The notes beneath the pieces are model-generated. The model saw only the letters and a list, made by a program, of their open reading frames with translations, had not been told where the DNA came from and did not search any database. 64,000 nt of DNA from Hirschia sp964352025 (lineage in GTDB: Bacteria > Pseudomonadota > Alphaproteobacteria > Caulobacterales > Hyphomonadaceae), in the NCBI GenBank assembly GCA_964352025.1, contig CAYGPZ010000001.1, forward strand, positions 186,001 to 250,000, written 5' to 3'. Positions within the stretch are counted from its first letter, which is position 1, and each line of letters begins with the position of its first letter. Made by a program: the position numbers and the translations under genes. Positions 24,955-33,834 of the stretch are shown here, piece after piece.

Positions 24955-26781
24955 TTAGTGCTTGCCGCGGTTACGCTTACGGTCATTCGGGTCTAGCCAA
25001 ACTTTACGTAGGCGGATGTTTTCCGGCGTGACTTCAACCAATTCATCATCTTGGATGTAAGCTAGAGATTTTTCCAAAGTCATTTGAAGAGGTGTCGTCA
25101 AACGAACAGCTTCATCAGTACCTGATGAACGCATGTTTGTAAGCTTCTTACCTTTAAGACAGTTCACCTCAAGGTCGTTGTCGCGTGTGTGCTCACCGAT
25201 AATCATACCTTCATAAACTTTTACACCAGAACCGATCATCATTGGACCACGGTCTTCAAGGTTCCAAAGTGCAAACGCTACAGATTCACCCGTCGCGTTT
25301 GAAATCAATACACCTGTGTGACGGCCACGGATGACACCTTTGTGAGGTGCGTATTCGTGGAAGATACGGTTCATTGTTGCTGTACCACGAGTATCAGATA
25401 GCAATTCACCTTGGTAACCGATTAGACCTCGTGATGGTGCGTAGAATACTAGACGCGTACGGCCACCACCGGATGGCTTCATCTCGATCATATCAGCTTT
25501 ACGCTCAGCCATTTTTTGAACAACAACACCTGAGTGTTCGTCATCCACATCGATCACGACTTCTTCGATTGGTTCTAACTTGTTGCCGTTTTCGTCTTCT
25601 TTGAGAACCACTTTCGGACGAGATACGCCTAGCTCAAAGCCTTCACGGCGCATTGTTTCGATAAGAACTGAAAGAAGAAGTTCACCACGACCGGAAACTT
25701 CAAATGCGTCACCTTCACTTGCGCGTGCAACACGAAGAGCAACGTTACCTTCAGCTTCTTTTTCCAAGCGGTCCCAAATCATGCGGGACGTCACTTTTGT
25801 ACCTTCAGTACCTGCAAATGGTGAGTCATTCACACGGAACGTCATCGTGATTGTTGGTGGGTCAATTGGCTGAGCTTGGATAGGCTCTTCTACGGAAGGG
25901 TCACAAAGCGTGTCCGCAACAGTCGCCTTAGCCATACCTGTCAGAGAAACGATATCACCTGCGACACCTTCATCTACAGGGGAGCGTTCAAGGCCACGGA
26001 AAGCAAGAACTTTAGATACACGGAATTGCTCGATGAGAGTTCCGTCACGTGACATTGCCTTGATTGTTTGGTTTGGCTTAACCGTACCAGATGCAACACG
26101 ACCAGTTAGAACGCGGCCAAGGAAGTTGTCAGCTGAAATTGTTGTCGCAAGTAGACGGAAAGGACCTTCTTCAGTGATTGGCTCAGGAACATGTTCAACG
26201 ACCATGTCGAACAATGAGGCCATGTCTTCTGTCGGGTTGTTGTAGTCAGTCCCCATCCAGCCAGCTTTTGCTGAACCATAAAGGATTTTAAAGTCCAATT
26301 GTTCGTCAGTCGCATCAAGGCTAGCAAATAGGTCAAAGACTTCGTCGATAACTTCATCTGGGCGACGCTCAGGCTTATCGATTTTGTTGACAGCAACAAT
26401 AGGTTTTAGACCAAGCTTAAGCGCTTTTCCCAAAACGAATTTTGTTTGCGGCATAGGACCTTCCGCAGCATCCACAAGGATAATACAACCATCAACCATG
26501 TGCAGAATACGCTCAACTTCACCACCGAAGTCAGCGTGTCCCGGTGTGTCAACAATGTTGATGCGTGTGTCTTTCCAAACAACAGACGTGTTTTTCGCAA
26601 GGATTGTAATCCCGCGTTCACGCTCTAGGTCGTTTGAATCCATCATACGTTCTGATGTGGCTTGGTTCTCACGGAAAACACCAGACTGTTTCAATAGGCA
26701 GTCAACAAGCGTTGTCTTACCGTGGTCAACGTGAGCGATGATTGCGATGTTACGCATCGATGTGGTTTGTTCGGCGGTCAT
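24955..26781 (-). CDS. typA: ribosome-associated GTPase BipA/TypA
   Basis: The 608-aa protein is the translational GTPase BipA, which binds the ribosome and aids assembly and stress adaptation. Motifs present: G1 AHVDHGKTTL (about 14-23), RERGITI with the switch Thr, DTPGHADFGG, NKIDKPERR, and the C-terminal BipA-specific part with GRGELLLSVLIETMRREGFE and RGLIGYQGE. Length is typical. I chose the ATG at 26781, where the family begins (MTAEQTTSMRNIAIIAHVD); a longer in-frame reading adds an unlikely Cys-rich leader. Confidence 0.97.
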   Translation of the reverse strand: MTAEQTTSMRNIAIIAHVDHGKTTLVDCLLKQSGVFRENQATSERMMDSNDLERERGITILAKNTSVVWKDTRINIVDTPGHADFGGEVERILHMVDGCIILVDAAEGPMPQTKFVLGKALKLGLKPIVAVNKIDKPERRPDEVIDEVFDLFASLDATDEQLDFKILYGSAKAGWMGTDYNNPTEDMASLFDMVVEHVPEPITEEGPFRLLATTISADNFLGRVLTGRVASGTVKPNQTIKAMSRDGTLIEQFRVSKVLAFRGLERSPVDEGVAGDIVSLTGMAKATVADTLCDPSVEEPIQAQPIDPPTITMTFRVNDSPFAGTEGTKVTSRMIWDRLEKEAEGNVALRVARASEGDAFEVSGRGELLLSVLIETMRREGFELGVSRPKVVLKEDENGNKLEPIEEVVIDVDDEHSGVVVQKMAERKADMIEMKPSGGGRTRLVFYAPSRGLIGYQGELLSDTRGTATMNRIFHEYAPHKGVIRGRHTGVLISNATGESVAFALWNLEDRGPMMIGSGVKVYEGMIIGEHTRDNDLEVNCLKGKKLTNMRSSGTDEAVRLTTPLQMTLEKSLAYIQDDELVEVTPENIRLRKVWLDPNDRKRNRGKH

Positions 26782-26941
26782 GTAGCGTCTTCCGGGGAGA
26801 TAAAAAAACTTAGATGCGCGAACAGTTACGCAACACCATTTGGGCGCGACATACAGCAAAGAATCGCATTTGGCGACCCCTGACATGATTTGGAAGCGAT
26901 TGCATGCCTCTTAAAGATACAAATTGGGCTATAAAACGGCA

Positions 26942-26976
26942 AAACGCGCTGTTACTCATTTTGTAGCAGCGCGTTT
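26942..26976 (-). terminator. Rho-independent terminator of the chemoreceptor gene
   Basis: AAACGCGCTG (26942-26951) pairs with CAGCGCGTTT (26967-26976), extended by four more pairs. On the minus strand it is followed by TTTTGCCGTTTTAT. It lies 22 nt after the chemoreceptor stop. Confidence 0.8.
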
Positions 26977-26998
26977 CTTTGAAGATTTATATAGTAGC

Positions 26999-28486
26999 TT
27001 ATGCGAGCTTCATGGATGCTTCACGGACTGTATTTGTGGATTGCTCAATCTCGCGGCTAGTCGCTGCAATATCTTTAATGGCGGAATTGATTGATTCAAT
27101 ACTTGTTGCCACACCATGCATAGAGTGAGTGATCTCAGATGTAACACTTGATTGCTCTTCAACTGCTGTAGATACTGCAGATGCCACATTATCGATTTCT
27201 GAAATCAGGCTTCCAATGTTCGAAATAGCTTCGGCAGCTTGTCCAGATACCTGCTGTACATGAGAAATTTGAGCGGAAATTTCTTCAGTTGCTTTTGCAG
27301 ATTGGTCAGCAAGACCTTTAACTTCAGAAGCAACAACAGCAAATCCCTTACCTGCGTCACCTGCACGTGCTGCTTCAATTGTCGCGTTAAGTGCAAGTAG
27401 ATTGGTTTGTTCGGCAATATCATTGATGAGGTTGATGACTTCGGAAATTTTGCGTGCTGATTCAGTTAGTCCACCAACAACACTGTTTGTCGCTTCAGCT
27501 GTTTCAACCGCCTCACGTGTCGCATCTGTTGCTTTTGAAAGTTGAGATGCAATTTCGCCAGCGGAAGCAGATAATTCCTCAGCACCAGCGGCCATTGCCT
27601 GCACAGAGCTTGTCGCTTCTTCTGATGCAATTGCAACATTATTGGACTTAGTTGCAGAATTAGCGACGCTTTGTGCGATAGCGTTTAAGTCATCACCGAT
27701 TTGCGCTTGATATTCACGACGTTGGTGACGTTCCTGTACCATAGCAGTAATATCGCTAGCGAATTTTACGACGCCAATAACATTGCCTGTTGTGTTATAT
27801 ATTGGATTATAAGATGCGTTGATCCAAACTTCTTTGCCACCCTTACCGACGCGGCAGAATTCACCCTGTTGGAATTCACCGCTTTGAAGCTTTCTCCAGA
27901 ATTCAGTATATTCAGGACTATTTTTCTGGTTGCCTGGCATAAACATGGAGTGGTGCTTGCCGACGATTTCAGTGGCGGAATATCCAACCGCGCCAAGAAA
28001 GTTTTGATTGGCTTTTACGATCGTGCCATCCGGCTTAAATTCAATGACGGCTTGCGAGCGATTAATGGCATCAATTTGACCGGAAACCTTGGCTTCCATA
28101 AGTTTTTGTTCTGTGATGTCGGTTGCAAATTTGACAACTTTGTACGCTTCCCCACGATTATTCAGTAGAGGGTTGTAAGTTGCCTGAATCCAGATTTCCC
28201 GTCCATTTGCGCCAATGCGTCTAAATTCAGCTGATTTGTATTCACCTTTACCAAGGCTTTGCCAAAATTGTTTGTATTCAGATGAATCGCGGTCTTCCTT
28301 AGGGACGAACATAGAATGGTGTTGCCCTTTAATATCCGAAAGGCGGTATCCTAAAGTAGTGAGGAAGTTTTCATTTGCATGAAGAATTTTTCCCTGCGTA
28401 TCAAATTCGATAACTGCCTGAGAACGACTCAATGCCTGAATTTTGGCTTCATTGTCTTTGCTGTTAGAGCTAGCTTTTCTTAGCAT
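26999..28486 (-). CDS. soluble methyl-accepting chemotaxis protein with two PAS domains
   Basis: The 495-aa protein has two tandem PAS domains (about 20-130 and 142-252) that closely resemble each other, both containing HHSMF and a VVKFA(T/S)DIT end. A methyl-accepting signalling domain follows, with the conserved hairpin tip IAEQTNLLALNATIEAARAG (about 360-380). No transmembrane segment is seen, so it is a cytoplasmic receptor, probably sensing redox, oxygen or a bound cofactor, and signals to CheA. It stands alone with its own terminator. Confidence 0.92.
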   Translation of the reverse strand: MLRKASSNSKDNEAKIQALSRSQAVIEFDTQGKILHANENFLTTLGYRLSDIKGQHHSMFVPKEDRDSSEYKQFWQSLGKGEYKSAEFRRIGANGREIWIQATYNPLLNNRGEAYKVVKFATDITEQKLMEAKVSGQIDAINRSQAVIEFKPDGTIVKANQNFLGAVGYSATEIVGKHHSMFMPGNQKNSPEYTEFWRKLQSGEFQQGEFCRVGKGGKEVWINASYNPIYNTTGNVIGVVKFASDITAMVQERHQRREYQAQIGDDLNAIAQSVANSATKSNNVAIASEEATSSVQAMAAGAEELSASAGEIASQLSKATDATREAVETAEATNSVVGGLTESARKISEVINLINDIAEQTNLLALNATIEAARAGDAGKGFAVVASEVKGLADQSAKATEEISAQISHVQQVSGQAAEAISNIGSLISEIDNVASAVSTAVEEQSSVTSEITHSMHGVATSIESINSAIKDIAATSREIEQSTNTVREASMKLA

Positions 28487-28750
28487 TGTTTCTTAACCCC
28501 TGAATGGACATCGCATTAGATGAAATTCCCCATAAATTTCGTCTAATTTTTAGGCATTAGGTCATAGCTACGTAAATCATACGTAAACAATCAAAAAATT
28601 TTCGATTTGGGTGATCCAGCTAATAAACCCTCTCGTTTTATTGGCCGCTTTAAATTTCGCCCTTCTATTCTGCGTTACCGATTTGCTTGTAATCTTTGGC
28701 TGATCTCTATAAAGGTGATGGCAGTTAATTGGCTTATTCAGGATAGATAG
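28487..28750. other. intergenic region between divergent genes
   Basis: 264 nt separating the chemoreceptor and glycosyltransferase genes. It must hold both promoters; I see no further gene. Confidence 0.5.
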
Positions 28751-29833
28751 ATGGCAGTGACTTTGCCGCCACGTTTTGAGAACTTACGTGTATTGCATAT
28801 GATGGCGGGCGCAGGCGTTGGCGGCGCTGAAATGTTCTTTCTAGATGCAATTAAAGCGCTACATGATGCAGGTGTTCAGCAACATATTATTACGCGTGAC
28901 TATGACCACTATCTAAAAGCATTTGATGAACGTGATATTAGCTATGATGTGGTCAAATATAATGGAATAGACAAACTTTTTGGTACAACGAGCAGATTGG
29001 TCAAAAAACGAATTGAGACATTTGACCCAAATTTACTTCATAGTTGGCTAGGGCGGGCATCGTCCTATGTGCCGGGCGGTCTTCAGTTGCCAGTTCTTGG
29101 TTGGTTTGGCGGCTATTATGACTTGAAGCGATTTAAGAATTGCCAGTTTTTTGCCGGTGTTACGCGGGACCTCAAAAGATACCTTGTCGAACAATCTGGT
29201 CAGGAAGATCATTGTTATTGTCTGCACACATTCGGTACTTTGGAAGAGGCAGCGCCAGTTTCTCGTGCTGATTTTGATCTTCTGGATGATGATAAGTCCA
29301 TTATCTTATTGCTGTCGCGAATGCATTGGAAAAAAGGCGTCGATACGCTTTTGGAGGCAATGAAACAGATAGACGACGCATATGTTTTGTTGGCGGGCAG
29401 TGGACCTGATTTAGAGAAATATCAGGCTATGGCGACAGAGCTTGGCGTTGAAGATAAGGTCAGATTTTTAGGGTGGAGAGATGACCGAAAAGCATTGCTA
29501 GAATTAGCAGATGTTTGTGTCTTGCCTTCTCGTTATGAGCCTTTTGGAACTGTCATCGCTGAAAGCTGGTTTGCTGAAGTACCTCTCGTAGCTGCAAAAG
29601 CTCAAGGCGCTGTGCAATATGTTGAGCACGATAAAAACGGTCTGCTTTGTGAAATTGATGATGTGGATGGGCTCGCATTGCAGCTTCAACGCGCAGTATC
29701 AGACGATGCACTGAGAACCAATCTTGTGTCAGAAGGTACCAAAATTTATAATGAATTGTTTAGTCGCGAAGTGGTGACGCAAACCATGATCGACGCATAT
29801 GGGGATATGTTGTCGAAATATACGCCGGACTAA
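28751..29833 (+). CDS. family 4 glycosyltransferase
   Basis: The 360-aa protein has the GT-B layout: an N-terminal Rossmann half with HMMAGAGVGGAEMFFLD (about 16-32), a linker, and a C-terminal donor-binding half with LSRMHWKKGVDTLLEAM (about 184-200), GSGPD, and PSRYEPFGTVIAES, where the GT4 EX7E motif lies (about 258-270). It transfers a sugar from a nucleotide donor, probably in lipopolysaccharide or exopolysaccharide synthesis. No other glycan genes adjoin, so the acceptor cannot be named. Confidence 0.9.
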   Translation: MAVTLPPRFENLRVLHMMAGAGVGGAEMFFLDAIKALHDAGVQQHIITRDYDHYLKAFDERDISYDVVKYNGIDKLFGTTSRLVKKRIETFDPNLLHSWLGRASSYVPGGLQLPVLGWFGGYYDLKRFKNCQFFAGVTRDLKRYLVEQSGQEDHCYCLHTFGTLEEAAPVSRADFDLLDDDKSIILLLSRMHWKKGVDTLLEAMKQIDDAYVLLAGSGPDLEKYQAMATELGVEDKVRFLGWRDDRKALLELADVCVLPSRYEPFGTVIAESWFAEVPLVAAKAQGAVQYVEHDKNGLLCEIDDVDGLALQLQRAVSDDALRTNLVSEGTKIYNELFSREVVTQTMIDAYGDMLSKYTPD

Positions 29834-29964
29834 AGCAATTTGCTCGAAGTTTATCACGTTACTTTTGTATTTGAGCGAGTGAGTGAAGATTGAAGTGTCT
29901 GGCGGGTTGCCTTACAGCCTATGAAGGCGTAGCGTCCGGCTCGTTTTTTAGGAGTTATAAACAT

Positions 29965-31224
29965 ATGAGCGCGTCTTATCGTCTCTTTGGCGCGGAAACT
30001 TCCGCTTTTTCAGTTAAGTTGCGCAGCTATATGCGTTATAAAGGGCTTGAGCACGAATGGCTCGTCCGTACGGCTGAATCAGAAGAGACTCTCAAAGAAG
30101 CGGCACGGTTTGCTACTCTTCCAGTGCTTGTCACATCCGGTGGTTTTGCTGTTCATGATACGACGCCAACAATTGAGGCGTTGGAAGCAGATAGCCCAGA
30201 GCCTGAAACAATGCCTGAGGATGCTTCATGTGCCTATTTGGCGGCGATTATGGAAGATTATGCTGACCTTTGGTTGTCTAAAGTCGTTATGCATTACCGT
30301 TGGGGTCGTAAGAAAGATCAAAAACAAGCTGCGATCAGAGCGCTTGATGAATATTATCTAGACGATCAGCCTGAAAATAAAAAAGAGCTTATTCAGACAT
30401 CTATTGATCGAATGACAGACATGTTTCCGAGCATGGGCTTGAATAAGGAAATGGGTAGTGTTGTTGAGAAGAGTTTCAAACGCTTTGTGAAACTGCTGAA
30501 CACGCACCTCGAAAAGCACTTGTATATTTTTGGTGGCCGTCCATCCATTGCTGACTTTGGTTTGTCTGCGCAATTGTCGCAATTGCTAAAAGATCCAACG
30601 CCCGCAAAAATAATTGAAAAAGAAGGTCCATTCGTAAAAGCATGGTGTGAATTTATGGATCACCCTAAGCCGAATGGTCCATTTGAAACGCTGGACAATG
30701 TGAAAGAAACATTGGCTCCAATCTTCAAAAAAGAAATTGGTGTTACCTTTTTGCCTTGGGCAGCGGCGAACCTTGAAGCATCATTGTCACGTCAAGAGAA
30801 TGTAGAAGTTGTCCTTGGTAAGGAAGCTGTCAATCATGTACCTTTGAGATCAGCGGCACGTTCTTTTAAAGATGTTCGTCGTAAATTCTCCGCTCAAAGA
30901 GAAAATGAAGCTTTGATTGCTTTTGTCGAAGAGCTTGGTCTTGGTGAGTTCTTGCGTCGTCCCGAGCGCCCTAAACGTGATGATGATGATGACGGGCGTG
31001 GTCGTCGCAGAGGACGCCGCAAGGGTAATCGTCACAAGCGTAATCAGAATGAAACTGTAGACGAAAATGCGTCTGCAGCGGATGATGCTTCTGAGAGCCC
31101 GGAAAATGCTGAAGCAGATAATGCTGCGAATGCAGAAGCGACAAAAGAAGTCGTTTCAGCGCCTGAGAAGGTGGAAGCTTCTGAAGATCAAACCAAAGTT
31201 AGCGCCGAAGAAAGCAAAGAATAG
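29965..31224 (+). CDS. glutathione S-transferase-fold protein with long charged C-terminal tail
   Basis: The 419-aa protein begins with a thioredoxin-like GST N-terminal domain (YRLFGAETSAFSVKLRSYMRYK; ATLPVLVTSGGFAVHDTTPTIEAL read in parts) and an all-helical C-domain with IFGGRPSIADFGLSAQL (about 188-204). After residue about 330 the sequence becomes low-complexity: a poly-Asp run, an Arg/Lys-rich block (GRGRRRGRRKGNRHKRN, about 341-357) and an acidic Ala/Glu tail. The ATG at 29965 has AGGAG at 29950. The tail could bind nucleic acid or proteins. The rhomboid gene follows 27 nt downstream, probably in one operon. Confidence 0.82.
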   Translation: MSASYRLFGAETSAFSVKLRSYMRYKGLEHEWLVRTAESEETLKEAARFATLPVLVTSGGFAVHDTTPTIEALEADSPEPETMPEDASCAYLAAIMEDYADLWLSKVVMHYRWGRKKDQKQAAIRALDEYYLDDQPENKKELIQTSIDRMTDMFPSMGLNKEMGSVVEKSFKRFVKLLNTHLEKHLYIFGGRPSIADFGLSAQLSQLLKDPTPAKIIEKEGPFVKAWCEFMDHPKPNGPFETLDNVKETLAPIFKKEIGVTFLPWAAANLEASLSRQENVEVVLGKEAVNHVPLRSAARSFKDVRRKFSAQRENEALIAFVEELGLGEFLRRPERPKRDDDDDGRGRRRGRRKGNRHKRNQNETVDENASAADDASESPENAEADNAANAEATKEVVSAPEKVEASEDQTKVSAEESKE

Positions 31225-31251
31225 TTTTTTTGACGCGATAGGGCTGGGCCA

Positions 31252-31884
31252 ATGATCGAATATCTTTTGCAAGCGCCCATTACGTTGGCCATTATTGTGG
31301 CCAACGTTGTTTTCTCGATGATGGCGCTTTCCAATGAACGTCTTTTTCTAGCCAATCATCTGGTCGTTGGGCGTGTTGTTGATAAAGGTGAATGGCATAG
31401 GCTTCTCACATCAGGATTTTTGCACGTATCCACGGGGCATTTATTCCTGAATATGCTGACGCTCTTTTTCTTTGGTCCATTCTTGGAATTACGGTTGCTA
31501 GGACCGGTGGGATATGTCGCAGTATATTTCGCGTCGCTTTTAGCTGGTAATATATGGGCGATAATCGAGAATTTTGACAATAAGGACTATTCTGCGGTTG
31601 GAGCCTCTGGGGCTGTCTCGGGCGCATTAATATCTTATTGCCTATTTGCTCCATTCTCTTTGATATTCTTGTTTCTGATTATCCCTATTCCAGCCATTGT
31701 TTTTGGCGTGGGATATATTCTTTATTCAGCTTTCGCTTCCGGAAATGAAAAATCCAGAATTGGTCATGAAGCTCACCTAGGCGGCGCTATTGGTGGTTTG
31801 TTGGTGACAATGTTGCTGCACCCGGGGATCGTGAACAGTCTTGTCGATGATGTTATGAGGCTCATTCAGCGTTTCATCGCCTGA
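31252..31884 (+). CDS. rhomboid-family intramembrane serine protease
   Basis: The 210-aa protein has about six transmembrane helices. Rhomboid marks are visible: GEWHRLLTSGFLHVSTGHLFLNM (HxxxxHxxxN, about 47-67), the catalytic Ser in VGASGAVSG (about 119-127) and the catalytic His in GHEAHLGGAIGG (about 169). It cleaves membrane-spanning substrates within the bilayer. It lies directly after the GST-fold gene, possibly co-transcribed. Confidence 0.92.
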   Translation: MIEYLLQAPITLAIIVANVVFSMMALSNERLFLANHLVVGRVVDKGEWHRLLTSGFLHVSTGHLFLNMLTLFFFGPFLELRLLGPVGYVAVYFASLLAGNIWAIIENFDNKDYSAVGASGAVSGALISYCLFAPFSLIFLFLIIPIPAIVFGVGYILYSAFASGNEKSRIGHEAHLGGAIGGLLVTMLLHPGIVNSLVDDVMRLIQRFIA

Positions 31885-31888
31885 TGAA

Positions 31889-31985
31889 TCACAAAAAGCG
31901 ACACCGCGTCTAACCCTAGGGAGGGAGGGGAGCGGTATCGCTTTCCTGAAAAAGGGAGGGGATTTTCAGGGGCGATTATCGATAC
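31889..31985 (-). ncRNA. candidate sRNA in the hsp20 3' region: two C-rich-loop hairpins ending in a terminator
   Basis: Reading the minus strand after the hsp20 stop, an 8-bp hairpin CCTGAAAA/TTTTCAGG (31970-31945) exposes the loop TCCCCTCCCT. It is followed at once by a 13-bp hairpin (AAAGCGATACCGC with GCGGTGTCGCTTT, 31944-31895) whose loop contains CCCCTCCCTCCC, and then TTTTTG. On this strand the one imperfect pair is a U-G wobble; on the other strand it would be an A-C mismatch, which supports minus-strand transcription. Twin stem-loops with anti-Shine-Dalgarno C/U-rich loops resemble the alphaproteobacterial CcsR/cuckoo small RNAs. It may be processed from hsp20 mRNA or have its own promoter. 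The 5' end is a guess. Confidence 0.65.
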
Positions 31986-32004
31986 GAAATATCTATATCG
32001 AAAA

Positions 32005-32026
32005 CGGCCTTGTTTCTATCGGGCCG
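32005..32026 (-). terminator. possible weak hairpin directly after hsp20
   Basis: On the minus strand CGGCC (32026-32022) pairs with GGCCG (32009-32005) around a 12-nt loop and is followed by TTTTC. It could cause partial termination between hsp20 and the downstream stem-loop RNA. Confidence 0.35.
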
Positions 32027-32030
32027 AGCC

Positions 32031-32540
32031 TTACGCAGTTCCGATTTTCTTGACTTTAGTCTTCGCTTTCGCATTGCCTTCAATAGCTGGAGGCGTGCTC
32101 TCGGTCGCAGTGCCAATTGCGATTTTACGTGGCTTCATTGCTTCCGGAAGTTCTCTCACGAGGGTGATTTTAAGCATTCCGTTCTTCAAATCAGCTCCGG
32201 TCACAATAACGTGATCGGCGATTTGAAAGCGACGGACAAAACCTCGCTCTGCAATTCCACGATGTAGGAAGTTACGTTCATTTTCTTCTGATGATGTATC
32301 AGGTCCTGCTTTTTTACCAACAACTGTCAGCTGACCTTCTTTGACTTCTATATCAAGGTCGTCTTCTGCAAAGCCTGCGACTGCAATTTCGATTGCAAAT
32401 GCATCTTCGTCTAGTTTTTCAATATTATAAGGGGGATAGCCTTGGGCTCCATCCAATCGCTGCGCTGTATTGATGATATTAGCCATGCGATCAAACCCTA
32501 CCATTGTCCGGTATAGGGGCGTTAAATCAATCGTACTCAT
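32031..32540 (-). CDS. Hsp20/alpha-crystallin small heat-shock protein
   Basis: The 169-aa protein is an IbpA-like holdase chaperone. It starts MSTIDLTPLYRTMVGFDRM, contains the alpha-crystallin domain (about 38-128) with NIEKLDEDAFAIEIAVAGF, EVKEGQLTVVGKK, FLHRGIAERGFVRRFQIAD and DLKNGMLKITLVRELPE, and has a C-terminal IAI motif that docks on neighbouring subunits. Expression is expected to be heat-induced, although I found no clear RNA-thermometer. Its 3' region carries a candidate small RNA. Confidence 0.95.
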   Translation of the reverse strand: MSTIDLTPLYRTMVGFDRMANIINTAQRLDGAQGYPPYNIEKLDEDAFAIEIAVAGFAEDDLDIEVKEGQLTVVGKKAGPDTSSEENERNFLHRGIAERGFVRRFQIADHVIVTGADLKNGMLKITLVRELPEAMKPRKIAIGTATESTPPAIEGNAKAKTKVKKIGTA

Positions 32541-32759
32541 CGTCTGTCCTTTACTAAGCTACAGTCGTATCCGGGTTTCGATTGTGTCCAGATACTCAAT
32601 TTAAAGTTCCAACAGGGTGCAACTAATGTTCATCACCTTGTCAGTGAGACCCGTTATCGGCGCCTCTGTATTAGAGTTAGGAAGTCGTTTTAGGGTGTTC
32701 AAGAGGGAGAATATGGATAATCTGTATTTTTATTGATCTTCGGTATGAGAGAAACTGTT

Positions 32760-33656
32760 ATGTCCATGACCAAAATATTGTTTTCCAGTGCTGCAGCGTT
32801 TGCGTTACTGGCTTGTGTGCCTGACGAGGCTGGTGTTGAAAATGAAGTTTCTTCTGTTGAAGAAGTTGCTGAAACTGTTGAAGCAGTCACAGAAAAATCT
32901 CCAATGGAAATAGCATTGGGTGGTGACTGGCGTGTCGCACCTGAAAGAGATGCATGGCGTAACCCAGCTGAAACATTAGAATTCTTCGGTGTTAAAAGCA
33001 GCGATACAGTCGTGGAAATTTGGCCAGGTGGTGGATGGTATACATCTGTATTGGGCCCATATTTGAAGACAGGTGGCGGAAAACTTTTGGCAGCTTCTTT
33101 CAATCCCGATTCCTCTGATTGGGCAAAAAAAGCGGTCGATAAATTCACGGAAACATTTGTATCTAATCCAGATACATATGGTGAAATTGTTATGACAATT
33201 GCAGATCAGGATTCTGAAGCTCTAGGAGTTGATGGAAACGCCGACGTCGTGTTGACGTTTAGAAACGTTCACAATTGGATGGCGCGAGGCTATTCAGAAA
33301 AAATGTTCGAACAATCTTTCAAAGCGTTGAAGCCTGGTGGTATTTTGGGTGTCGTCGAGCATCGTTTGCCGTCTGCAGCTGAACAAGATCCTGCAGCCAG
33401 TAGCGGGTATGTCCACGAGTCTTTAGTTATTCAATATGCTAAAGAAGCTGGTTTTGAGTTTGATGGTAGTTCTGAAGTAAATGCAAACCCAGCAGATACA
33501 GCGGATCACCCTTTTGGGGTTTGGACATTGCCGCCAACTAGCCGTTATGCGGCATGGGGTGAAGAGCCTGCTGCGGACTTTGACGGTTCAAAATATCTTG
33601 CAATTGGTGAGTCAGACCGCATGACGCTGAAATTTATCAAGCCCGCTGCTGAATAG
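32760..33656 (+). CDS. lipoprotein-like extracytoplasmic methyltransferase-fold protein
   Basis: The 298-aa protein resembles the predicted methyltransferase group COG4798. It has a SAM-binding-type segment VVEIWPGGGWYTSVLGPYL (about 83-101), a VVLTFRNVHNWM strand and GGILGVVEHRLP. The N-terminus has a hydrophobic leader ending in ALLAC, which looks like a lipobox (lipidated Cys about residue 15), then an acidic linker. If exported, SAM would not be available, so its true activity is unclear. The ATG at 32760 follows GAGAGAA; starts at 32745 or 32733 are less likely. A terminator follows. Confidence 0.82.
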   Translation: MSMTKILFSSAAAFALLACVPDEAGVENEVSSVEEVAETVEAVTEKSPMEIALGGDWRVAPERDAWRNPAETLEFFGVKSSDTVVEIWPGGGWYTSVLGPYLKTGGGKLLAASFNPDSSDWAKKAVDKFTETFVSNPDTYGEIVMTIADQDSEALGVDGNADVVLTFRNVHNWMARGYSEKMFEQSFKALKPGGILGVVEHRLPSAAEQDPAASSGYVHESLVIQYAKEAGFEFDGSSEVNANPADTADHPFGVWTLPPTSRYAAWGEEPAADFDGSKYLAIGESDRMTLKFIKPAAE

Positions 33657-33673
33657 ATATTTGAATTATTTCT

Positions 33674-33710
33674 GCTTCGCCCCGTTTTGATAAATGGGGC
33701 GAAGCTTTTT
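33674..33710 (+). terminator. Rho-independent terminator
   Basis: GCTTCGCCCC (33674-33683) pairs with GGGGCGAAGC (33696-33705), followed by TTTTT. It lies 17 nt after the lipoprotein methyltransferase gene. Confidence 0.9.
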
Positions 33711-33834
33711 ATGCACCTAAGGGGTTTTCATTGACCTTAGGAGATACTTTATTGTTATTTAGGACTACCATTTATCTAAGGTAGTCGAACGCTCATTAAA
33801 GCAATTTGCCTCGTTTGGGGAAAGGAAACTCACC

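Noticed and set aside
25580..26734. Several plus-strand frames across bipA
   Set aside because: They are Ser/Arg/Thr-rich shadows of the BipA coding sequence.
31919..31961. G-quadruplex on the plus strand (repeated AGGGAGGGG)
   Set aside because: The G-runs sit exactly in the loops of two hairpins that pair better on the minus strand, so a C-rich-loop RNA is the simpler reading; quadruplex formation is not excluded.
32541..32732. ROSE-type RNA thermometer upstream of hsp20
   Set aside because: I could not find the typical hairpin pairing with the Shine-Dalgarno of hsp20.
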